Source of the DNA: Fibrobacteria bacterium
Lineage (GTDB): Bacteria > Fibrobacterota > Fibrobacteria > UBA11236
Assembly (NCBI GenBank): GCA_017881725.1
Contig: JADGQO010000073.1
Span: forward strand, 26,533-90,532
DNA: 64,000 nt
Reading direction: 5' to 3'
Shown here: in pieces, positions 16,047 to 24,500 of the stretch
How the letters are laid out: every line of letters begins with the position of its first letter
Numbering within the stretch: the first letter of the stretch is position 1
Notes under the pieces: generated by a model
Database searches by the model: none
What the model saw: the letters and a program-made list of their open reading frames with translations, nothing else
What the model was told of the DNA's origin: nothing
Program-made: the position numbers and the translations under genes

Positions 16047-17888
16047 ATGACCGAAGGCCGCGATTTTCCTTCCCCAAGCACAGGCGTGATTCGCCAAGTC
16101 GCAATCGTCGGTTTGAACCGCGAGACCGCCCACTTGCTCCCCAACCTTCTCGACGCGGAAGGCATCCATGTCATCAAGGTCCTGAACCCGGAGTTGGAGG
16201 ACGTAAGCCGACTGACGCAATACCCGCATCTGGATATCATCATCGATACGACGCACAACCCGACCATCTCGGCGCGGCTCCGCAAATTGTCCATGAAGCG
16301 CGTGGACGTAATCAGCGGACTGGGAGCGCGCATACTTTTCTGCGGAGTGAAGAAAAGCGGTGGCGAGGGCAAGGATGCCGTGCTGCAAAGCCTGGAGGAG
16401 CTCCGGGAAGCGGTGGGCTTGGCCAAGAACAAAGACGAAATCCTGAAAGTCATTCTGAACACCGCCGTAAAAACCACGGGTGCCGATTGCGGATCGCTCA
16501 TGCTCCTGGATCCTTCCAAGCGCCAATTGACGATCGAGGCTTCCGTAGGCCTGGACCCGAACGTAGTCCTATCCGCCATCCAGCGCGTGGGCAAGGGCGT
16601 CTCCGGCATGGCCGTGCGCCGCGGCGAAGCCGTTTTGATCCAGGGACGCGCCGACAAGGACCTCCACGCGGCCGAATACCAAAATGGCGATTTGACCTCG
16701 GCGATTTGCTGTCCGCTCAAGGATGGCGATGAGCCCGTAGGCGTCATCAACATATCCAGCAAGAATCCGGCGCGGATATTCGGGCGCGAGGACGTGGAGT
16801 TCCTGCAGGAGTTGGCCGGGTTGACCGCGGAGATGATCAAATCCACGCGCGACCCCGATACCAACCAAACCACGGCCCATTCCCTGGGAATCATCAACGC
16901 CGTGCGCGAAATCCTATCCATGAAATACCGCATGGAAGAACGGCTCAATCTCATGCTGATGAAGCTCGTCAATGCCTTCGGCGCGACGGCTTGCACTTAT
17001 TATGAGATAAATCCGACGGATAAAAGCTTCGTCGCCAAAGCTTCGAGTTCCGTCGGCGTAACCTCCTTGAAGGAAAAGCCCATGCTGTTGGACGACTTGT
17101 TCACGCAGCGCATCCTCAAATGCGGGCATCCGTTTTGCGTCAACGCCACCGGGAAGTTTCCGCGCACCAAGAAGTGGTCGTTGGTCCAGCCCATCCGCGT
17201 CGGCGTGTCCCAGGAAATCGTCGGCGCGTTATTTCTTTTCATGAATTCCGAAAAAAACAATCTGAAGGAAGAAACCGGGCTTTTGAAAAAAATCGGGGAA
17301 ATGCTCGGCCGGGAGTTTTCCAAGTCGCGCGAACTGGAAAGCATGAAGGTTCAATCCTTAAAGTATTCCGCGATCTCCCAATTCTCCTTCGACGTATCCA
17401 ACACCGCTTCCCTGTCGGAATTGAACAGGATGATTTTATCCAATCTCGGACTCATTCTGGAAGCCGAAACCTGCGTCCTGCGCTTGCGAAACTCGCACTT
17501 GGAAGACCTGGAAGTCCGCCAAACCGTGTCGAGCCGCGACGCGGGCTGGCTGGAATCGGTTTTGGCCGTGGACGAATTCGTAGTCGCGGATTTGTCGCCG
17601 GGAAAAGGGCCTTTGCGCTGCGACGATTTATCACGTTCGCCCTATGCGGACTTGGGGTTAGGCAAGGATTCCATGCTGGCCGCGGCCATCGACATTGGCG
17701 GTGAAATCATGGGAAGCCTCACCGTTTACAATCGCAAGGCCCCTGATCAAGGCCATGCGAAGCCGTTCACCAATACGGACCAGGACGTGCTTTTAAATTT
17801 CGTTTTGCAAGCGGCGAAGGGATTGAAGCGTTATTTCCCGTTCCCCTCGCCTAAGCAAGCGACTCCGGATCCGGTACTGGCCGACTAA
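16047..17888 (+). CDS. Multi-GAF-domain signalling protein with N-terminal Rossmann-like segment
   Basis: This 613-residue soluble protein lacks membrane helices. The first 90 residues ('RQVAIVGLNRETAHLLPNLL', then LDIIIDTTHNPT) look like a small alpha/beta nucleotide-binding-like fold. A GAF domain follows at about 115-275 ('SLMLLDPSKRQLTIEASVGL', GKGVSGMAVRRGEAVLI, PVGVINISSK). Two further GAF-like regions lie at about 285-430 and 440-605. There is no kinase, GGDEF, EAL, phosphatase or DNA-binding output, so it probably senses a small ligand and acts through a partner. The short single-GAF gene at 50643 may belong to the same signalling theme. Good confidence for GAF, low for the role. Confidence 0.82.
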   Translation: MTEGRDFPSPSTGVIRQVAIVGLNRETAHLLPNLLDAEGIHVIKVLNPELEDVSRLTQYPHLDIIIDTTHNPTISARLRKLSMKRVDVISGLGARILFCGVKKSGGEGKDAVLQSLEELREAVGLAKNKDEILKVILNTAVKTTGADCGSLMLLDPSKRQLTIEASVGLDPNVVLSAIQRVGKGVSGMAVRRGEAVLIQGRADKDLHAAEYQNGDLTSAICCPLKDGDEPVGVINISSKNPARIFGREDVEFLQELAGLTAEMIKSTRDPDTNQTTAHSLGIINAVREILSMKYRMEERLNLMLMKLVNAFGATACTYYEINPTDKSFVAKASSSVGVTSLKEKPMLLDDLFTQRILKCGHPFCVNATGKFPRTKKWSLVQPIRVGVSQEIVGALFLFMNSEKNNLKEETGLLKKIGEMLGREFSKSRELESMKVQSLKYSAISQFSFDVSNTASLSELNRMILSNLGLILEAETCVLRLRNSHLEDLEVRQTVSSRDAGWLESVLAVDEFVVADLSPGKGPLRCDDLSRSPYADLGLGKDSMLAAAIDIGGEIMGSLTVYNRKAPDQGHAKPFTNTDQDVLLNFVLQAAKGLKRYFPFPSPKQATPDPVLAD

Positions 17889-17919
17889 CGGCCCGTTAAG
17901 AAATCGGAAAAATCCGTCG

Positions 17920-17976
17920 AAAAAAAAGAGGAGGCCGTTAAGCCTCCTCCGCGTAATTTCCGGGGTTCGTACCCCG
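17920..17976 (-). terminator. Rho-independent terminator of rpsA
   Basis: Reading leftwards from rpsA, a first hairpin (17961-17976, CGGGGT/ACCCCG) is followed by a second one (17928-17949, stem GAGGAGGC with a six-base loop) and then eight T on the minus strand (17920-17927). The second hairpin plus T-run is the terminator proper. Confidence 0.88.
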
Positions 17977-18007
17977 AAGTTGGATGGCGCTGAGATTGCC
18001 TGGAGCC

Positions 18008-19735
18008 TTATTCGCCTTCCAGCTTCATGACGTCGCCGAGCGTGGCCGGCTGCGGCTTATGGGCCGACAGGTAGGACTTCCACTCCGCGTCTTCCTTGTT
18101 CTTGAAATAGTCGGTCACGCTCAAGGTCAACTTGCGCGCGGGTCCGTCCACTTCAATCACGGCCGCCGGAACCGTGTCACCGGGCTTGAAGGCCTCGGCT
18201 GGGTTCCGGATATTGTCGGAAGTCAGTTTGGATGTCGGGATGAATCCTTCGAGTCCTCCCTCCACTTCCACGATCACACCGCGCTCCAAAAGACGGGCGA
18301 TTTTGCCTTGGACTTCCTTCCCGAGCGGGAAATTGGTCGCGACATTGTCCCACGGGTCATCTTCCAGATGCTTCATGGAGAGGCTGATGCGGCGCTTTTC
18401 CTTGTCGATGGCCATGACGATGCACTCGACCTTGTCGCCCTTCTTGAGCACTTCGGACGGGTGGTTGATCTTCTTGGTCCAGGACATGTCGGACACATGG
18501 ATGAGGCCATCCACGCCTTCCTTGATCTCGATGAACGCGCCGAAGGCTGCGAGGTTGCGGATTTCTCCGGTAACCTTGGAGCCGACGGGAATTTCATCTT
18601 CGATATGCTGCCACGGATCCGGGGTCGCCTGCTTCAAGCCCAACGAGATTTTCTCGTTCTCGGCGTCGAGCTTCAAGACCACGGCTTCCACTTCGTCGCC
18701 CTGGTTCAGGAGCTGCGAGGGATGCTTGACATGCTGCGTCCAGGACATTTCGGAGATGTGGATGAGGCCTTCCACGCCTTGATCCAATTCCACGAACACG
18801 CCGTAATCCGTGATGGATACGACCTTGCCCTTGACCTTGGTGCCTTCCGGATACTTCGCGGCCACATCTTCCCACGGATGTTTGGTGAGCTGCTTCATGC
18901 CGAGGCTGATGCGCTCCTTCTTCTCGTTGAAGTCGAGGACCACAACCTTCACGCGATCTCCGAGGGAGACGACCTCCGAAGGATGGTTCACGCGGCCCCA
19001 GCTCATGTCGGTGATATGGAGCAAGCCGTCCACGCCGCCCAAATCGATGAAGGCGCCGAAGTCGGTGATGTTCTTGACCACGCCCTCGCGGACCTGGCCC
19101 TTTTCCAACGTGTCGATGATTTCGTCGCGCATCTTGCTGCGCTCTTGTTCCAAGACCACGCGGCGCGAAACCACGATGTTGCGGCGGATCTTGTTGACCT
19201 TGATGACCTTGAAGTCCATCTTCTGGTTGATGAGGGCGTCGAGATCGGGCACTTGGCGCAGATCGATTTGCGATCCGGGCAAGAAGGCTTCGATGCCGAA
19301 CAGGTCGACCACAACGCCACCCTTGATGCGGCGGGTGATGGTACCGGTGACGATTTCTTCTTTTTCGAACGCTTCACGGATGCGCTCCCAGACGCGCATG
19401 AAGTCCGCGCGCTGCTTGGACAAAATGATTTGGCCGTCGGCGTTTTCCACCTGTTCCAAATACACGTCGATGACCTTGCCCGGGGCCAGGTCGAGGTCGT
19501 CCTTGAACTCCTGCTTGGAGATGATGCCTTCCGACTTGAAGCGGATGTCGACGAACACGTCCGTGTCCGTCACGCGCACCACGGTGCCCTTGACGATGCT
19601 GCCTTCGGTGTAACCGGTGAGGGAGGATTCGTATTGGGCGAGAACTTCTTTTTTAACCTGGAAGTGATTTTTGGCTTCCGACTCGTCGCCGAAATCCTTC
19701 AAATCCTCTTCGGTTCCATACAACAACTTTGCCAT
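18008..19735 (-). CDS. rpsA: 30S ribosomal protein S1
   Basis: Ribosomal protein S1 binds mRNA at the 30S platform and helps start translation of structured messages. The 575 residues hold six S1 (OB-fold) repeats. The later ones show the consensus very clearly: 'GVVKNITDFGAFIDLGGVDG', 'GKVVSITDYGVFVELDQGVEG', 'GEIRNLAAFGAFIEIKEGVDG', each followed by LIHISEMSW-type and P(S/E)xxxxxGDxVE blocks. Length and number of repeats match the long Gram-negative form. AGGAG lies about 11 bases before the ATG. It follows cmk in the common cmk-rpsA order, but with a 191-base gap, and ends at a strong terminator. Confidence 0.98.
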   Translation of the reverse strand: MAKLLYGTEEDLKDFGDESEAKNHFQVKKEVLAQYESSLTGYTEGSIVKGTVVRVTDTDVFVDIRFKSEGIISKQEFKDDLDLAPGKVIDVYLEQVENADGQIILSKQRADFMRVWERIREAFEKEEIVTGTITRRIKGGVVVDLFGIEAFLPGSQIDLRQVPDLDALINQKMDFKVIKVNKIRRNIVVSRRVVLEQERSKMRDEIIDTLEKGQVREGVVKNITDFGAFIDLGGVDGLLHITDMSWGRVNHPSEVVSLGDRVKVVVLDFNEKKERISLGMKQLTKHPWEDVAAKYPEGTKVKGKVVSITDYGVFVELDQGVEGLIHISEMSWTQHVKHPSQLLNQGDEVEAVVLKLDAENEKISLGLKQATPDPWQHIEDEIPVGSKVTGEIRNLAAFGAFIEIKEGVDGLIHVSDMSWTKKINHPSEVLKKGDKVECIVMAIDKEKRRISLSMKHLEDDPWDNVATNFPLGKEVQGKIARLLERGVIVEVEGGLEGFIPTSKLTSDNIRNPAEAFKPGDTVPAAVIEVDGPARKLTLSVTDYFKNKEDAEWKSYLSAHKPQPATLGDVMKLEGE

Positions 19736-19926
19736 GTGATTGATGCTCCTGATCGTCCGCGGGGATGAGGTTTATCACTAGGTGAAGCGCCTCGCGCGGG
19801 ATCTGTCCGGCGAAGAAGGGTTAATTTCCGAACTCCGGAAAAGGGTCTTCGTCGCCGCTGTCCGGTTCCAAAATGAAAACCGGTAACCGTCCGAAAACCA
19901 CCGTGAGCGGGCCGCTGGGGCCGCCT

Positions 19927-20607
19927 TCAGCGGTTGTTCAAAACGTGGCTGACAATGATAGCAACTTGGTCGGCGAATGTTAACCCTGAGGTATCGATTT
20001 CCACGGCGTCCGGCGCCTTTGCCAAGGGGCTGTGCTGGCGGCTGGAATCGATGTGATCCCGTTCGATGAGATTAGCCAGGACGTGTTGGAAATCCGGCTC
20101 TTGACCCATGGTTTTAAGTTCCATAACCCGCCGTTTAGCGCGGACTTCCGGGCTGGCGTACATGAAAAACTTGAAGCGTGCATTCGGGAAAACCACCGTG
20201 GCCATATCGCGGCCTTCCACCACGGCGGGATTGCGCAGGCCAATCTCCCGCTGGATGGGAACCAGGGCCTCCCGCACCATGGGGATGCGGGCAAAATCCG
20301 AGACGGCCGCAGTCACGCCATCGGTTCGAATCTCCCGGCTTAAATCGCGGCCGTTCACGCGCAAATGCCCGCGCGCATCGACTTCCCATTTCAAATCCGA
20401 CAACAGGTTTTTCAGGCCTTCGGCATCGACCGGAACAATGCCTTTTTCCTGAGCTAGAAAAGTCACCGCCCGATACATCGCCCCGGTATCCAAGTGCAGA
20501 ATACCCAATTCCTTGGCCACGATGCGGGCCGTGCTGCTTTTACCCGAGCCGCTGGTGCCGTCAATGGCGACGACGTAATGCTTTTCCTTCGAGCTGTTCA
20601 TGTTCAT
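19927..20607 (-). CDS. cmk: Cytidylate kinase
   Basis: This enzyme transfers phosphate from ATP to CMP and dCMP in pyrimidine nucleotide recycling. The P-loop AIDGTSGSGKSS is near the N-terminus, followed by LDTGAMYRAVTF, 'SREIRTDGVTAAVSDFARIP' with R-P-X-X-R-type CMP contacts (VREALVPIQRE), VVEGRDMATVVFP, and the lid motif with YASPEVRAKRR. Length (226 residues from ATG 20607) is normal. The first start in frame is a TTG at 20622; the two nearby ATGs at 20607 and 20601 are more likely. It is the promoter-proximal gene of the cmk-rpsA pair. Confidence 0.96.
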   Translation of the reverse strand: MNMNSSKEKHYVVAIDGTSGSGKSSTARIVAKELGILHLDTGAMYRAVTFLAQEKGIVPVDAEGLKNLLSDLKWEVDARGHLRVNGRDLSREIRTDGVTAAVSDFARIPMVREALVPIQREIGLRNPAVVEGRDMATVVFPNARFKFFMYASPEVRAKRRVMELKTMGQEPDFQHVLANLIERDHIDSSRQHSPLAKAPDAVEIDTSGLTFADQVAIIVSHVLNNR

Positions 20608-20722
20608 AATCGTTGCAAACAAAGCTAGGAATTAGCCTGAAGGGTGGCATTCGACGCGAACGGCTTGATATAATTCTGCAAAACCTCAATCGAGGGTAAA
20701 GGTCCCGTTTGCTCAATCACGC

Positions 20723-21526
20723 GTGAAAACCAATCTCCCTCCCACAGCCCCAAAGGCGGGTCCGCTACTCCATTGGTTCGCCCTGTTTTTGGGAGTAGTC
20801 GCCTGCCAAGGCATGTACTGTTCCGACAAGCCAGCGGCGCCGGCCTTACCGACGGTTTATCTTACCGATATCCATCTGGAAATGGCCGATCCGGAAACGG
20901 GTAACCCCGGCATTTATCTCGCTTGGAAGCCCGATTCCCAAGGCCATGCGACTTACTACGAGATTTACCAAGGGGTGCAGCGCGACTCGCTGAAGAGCGC
21001 CCTGTTGACCGTGCCCGCTTCCAAAAACGCCGGGGATACTCCTCATGTGGTTTTGAATTTGCCGGATACATCCCTGCCCTTAACCGTGTACTACGCGATC
21101 AGAGCCGTTTGGGTCGAGGCTACCGGGCAGAAGCGCCAGAGCGATAGCCTGGCCGTGGATTCCATCACGATATTGCCCTCCTTCTCCATCCTGCAACCGT
21201 CACCGGGAAGTTACCTGTCCGGCCGTGTGCTGAAAATTGAGGTGGAGACCCAGAGCGGCTCCGGTATTCTCTTGCGAAGCAAGTTGTGGGAAAAAAGAGC
21301 CGGAGTTTGGTCCGTTAAACAAGATACCTGCATGCCTTTGAACGCGTGCTTTACCCCCATTTTCGGCAATACCCAGCAGGTGGATTCGCTGGTTCTCGAA
21401 GGCCTGACCCCGGGAGACACGATATCCGATTTCCTTTGCCTGCAAGGCGCGGAAAGTTTTCAGGGCCATCAGACCGGGTTAAACCAAAGCTTGGGATGCT
21501 CTCGGTTTCATCGGATAGGCCTATGA
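20723..21526 (+). CDS. Lipoprotein with fibronectin-type-III-like domain, coupled to the C25 gene
   Basis: This 267-residue protein starts at GTG 20723. A long N-terminus leads to a hydrophobic segment and the lipobox GVVAC, so the product is probably an outer-membrane or periplasmic lipoprotein. The next 110 residues read like a beta-sandwich of the fibronectin type III kind ('GIYLAWKPDSQGHATYYEIY', 'PLTVYYAIRAVWVEA'). Four Cys in the C-terminal half may form disulphides. The stop codon overlaps the start of the C25 gene as ATGA, so the two are translated together and probably work together. A TATAAT at 20669-20674 may be its promoter. I know no family for it. Confidence 0.75.
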   Translation: MKTNLPPTAPKAGPLLHWFALFLGVVACQGMYCSDKPAAPALPTVYLTDIHLEMADPETGNPGIYLAWKPDSQGHATYYEIYQGVQRDSLKSALLTVPASKNAGDTPHVVLNLPDTSLPLTVYYAIRAVWVEATGQKRQSDSLAVDSITILPSFSILQPSPGSYLSGRVLKIEVETQSGSGILLRSKLWEKRAGVWSVKQDTCMPLNACFTPIFGNTQQVDSLVLEGLTPGDTISDFLCLQGAESFQGHQTGLNQSLGCSRFHRIGL

Positions 21527-24500
21527 AACCATTTCTATCCCGGTGGCGAATCGCGCTCGCATTGGGCGCCTTGATGGGGTCTTCAGGATTGCCGGCGGCT
21601 TGGTCCTTGACGGGAATTCAAAAACCGTTTTCTCAGGCCACGACCAGGACGGCCTCGATGAGCCCGCAAATGCCTTCGTCGCCGGCCAAGGGTGAATGGA
21701 CGCTCCTCGCCACGGATTCCAAGGGGTTTCGGGCAGCGTGGCAATCGTCATTTCCTTCCTCCAACCCGACGGCATCGCGGGCGCGGAAGCTTGGCGAACG
21801 CACGCTCAGTTTCGCCGTACCACCGGGAACCGTCCCCGTCGTGACGGTGGAAAGCCAGCAAAGCGATTCGGGGGCCGGATCGTTTACGGTAACGCCCACG
21901 TCACGGTTCCGTGACGTTACCCTGGCGGCGATGGTCTGGAATCCGGGAGGCTTCTCCGGGCTCTCGCGGGTTCGGATCGCATCCTTCCGGATCGATTTCA
22001 AAACCGTTTCCGGTCGGAATTTCCGGTCGGCCTTCGCCCCGCCGGCCAACAGCCCGGCCGAACAAGCCCTGTCCTCCTGGCTCATCAATTACGTCCAATC
22101 GAGGAATTTTCGCAGCGCTCCGGTTACGGTTCTCGCCAAATCTTCCGCTGCGGGGCCTGGGCCGAGCGCATTTCTTCCCAGGCAGCGGCTGTTAATAAAA
22201 ACCCGAGGACAAAACATCGAAGTAGTCGAATTCGCCGCGCTGGATAAGGCGGGACTGCCTCTGTCCTCTATCGATCCCAGGTACATGCGCTTGTATCAGG
22301 ATGGCGTGGAAAAGCCCATGTACATTCAGGGTCAAGACGACGGACATTGGGATCCCGGAGACTTCATCGAGTTCATCGGCAACCGGCCGGTAGGCGTCAA
22401 CTCCTACAACTCTTTCTACTCCGCGACGGCGGATTTCATGTTAACCTGGGGAGGGGGAACTTTGGGGTTACGGGCCCCGTTCGTTCCGGTGGCGCCGCGA
22501 CAAATGTCCGCCGGGATATTCGATTCGGCGACGGTTAAACGGGCCCAGCCCTTTCATGTGCACGACCACCAAGAACAAGATTTGGAAATTTTACGCATCG
22601 GTTCCACGTCGGCGGACGATATTGTCGACCTGGGTTCGCGCGTGGAAGAAAACGAACTGACGGATTTTTGGTTTTGGACGAAAGTGGGCACCCAAAAAGA
22701 TTCGCGTGACGTGGAGTTTAATTTGGGCTACAACGCCGCGACGCAGGCCTTTGGAACCGACGCAGGCTCCTCGCAAGCCTCTGGTGCAGGCGACTTACGC
22801 ATCGTGGTCAATCTCAAAGGCGTGACTAATAATTCCAATGCGGATCCGGACCATCATGTCAAATTCCTTTTGAATGGGACGGATATTTCCCTGGTCGGCG
22901 GCGCCCGCAACGACGCCGTGTGGGAAGGTCAGAATAGTTTTACCTGGAAATCATCCCCGCTCAAACCCGGGATTTTACTTCCAGGAAAAAACGTACTGAC
23001 GATGCAAAAGGTGAACGACCTTTTCACTTCGAATGGAACGTTAGTCGAAAATCAGGATGCCTATTTGAACTATTTCGAATTGGATTTTCCCGCGAGTTAT
23101 AAAGTACAGGGCGATATGCTGAGATTTTCCAACAGCTTTCCGGACAGCGTGGGCAATGTCGGATTCAGTTTGGATGGGTTCTCTACGGCGGCGGTCTCGA
23201 TATGGGATCTGGCGGGACGGAAGCTTGCGAACTTCGGGATTACCAATCAAGGTTCCCGCATCCAAATCAACCTGGTGGACAGCCTGTCCGGGGCCACTTC
23301 GTATTTGGCGTGCGGCCTGGACAAGCGTGAAAAACCTGACCTACACTTGGATACCTTGCCGGATTTGTTGAACCCTTCGGAAGGGGCGGACGATATCTTC
23401 ATCACCCAAAAATACCTGCGCGGACCGGCGCTGGATTCCTTGGTGGCTTTTCACCGCAAGCAGGGCTTGCGCTGCGCAATAGTCATGGCGGACCATATCT
23501 ACCAAACCTTCGGGGACGGCAGCATGGATCCGGCGGCCATCCGGCGCTTCACGCAATACGCCTATGCCAATTGGCCTCGCCCCGCGCCGACCTACCTGAC
23601 CTTGGTAGGCGATGCATCCACCTGGTTCGACAAGCAAAGCGGCTCCTTCCAGGTCACGACTGTGCCCACCCATTTGGTGAATATCAGCGGCTGGGGCGTC
23701 GCGGCCGACGACGATTATTTCGCCAAAGTTAACGGCGAAGATGATTTGGCGGACCTGTTCATCGGACGCATTCCCGTGACCACCCCAGCGGAATTGTCGG
23801 GCGTGGTGCATAAAACCATCCTGCTGGAAACCGCGCGGCCCGCCGGCCATTGGCAGAACAAGGCACTTTTGATTTCCGGATATGAATCGTCCTTCATGGA
23901 TCAAAATTCTGTTCTGGAAAGTATCGCCGCGGCCAACGATCGGCAAATATCCCGGGTCGATTTATATCCTGGGTCACCGTACTACGAAGACCGGATACGG
24001 TTGGGAAATTTCCTCAATCAATTGGACTCGGGATTCAACCTGGTGACTTTCGTCGGTCATGGCGGGGGCGCCGTATGGTCGGACGCCGGCGTGTTGACGC
24101 TGAAGGAAATCGACGCAGGCAAAGTCAACGGAGATTTTCCCATACCCCTGGTGGCCTCCATCACCTGCCTCACCGGTTATTTCGAAGACGTCGCGGCCCG
24201 ATCTTTGGGAGAGGAAATGGTGCGTCTGGAAAAAGGCGGCGCGGCGAGCTTCTATGGCGCAGCCGGATATATTTCCAACGCAGCCGGAACACCCTTGTCC
24301 TCCGAACTGGTTTCCGCCGCCACCGGCAACGTTTACGGTACAGTGGGAGCCTTGATCACCCAATCGGAAAATCTGGTCCGCCTTAAAACCGGCGACGCGT
24401 TCCTTCCGATTCTTGCTGAATTCAATCTGCTGGGCGACCCGGCTTTGCATCTGTCGTTCGCCTCTGCAGAGGGAATATTGACACTGCAACCCCAATCCTT

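Noticed and set aside
17984..19768. 594-codon plus-strand open frame opposite rpsA
   Set aside because: It is an antisense shadow caused by the codon bias of rpsA, with no homology-like motifs; rpsA on the minus strand is certain.
21346..21522. N-terminal extension of the C25 frame
   Set aside because: It lies entirely inside the upstream lipoprotein gene, and the signal peptide starts at ATG 21523.
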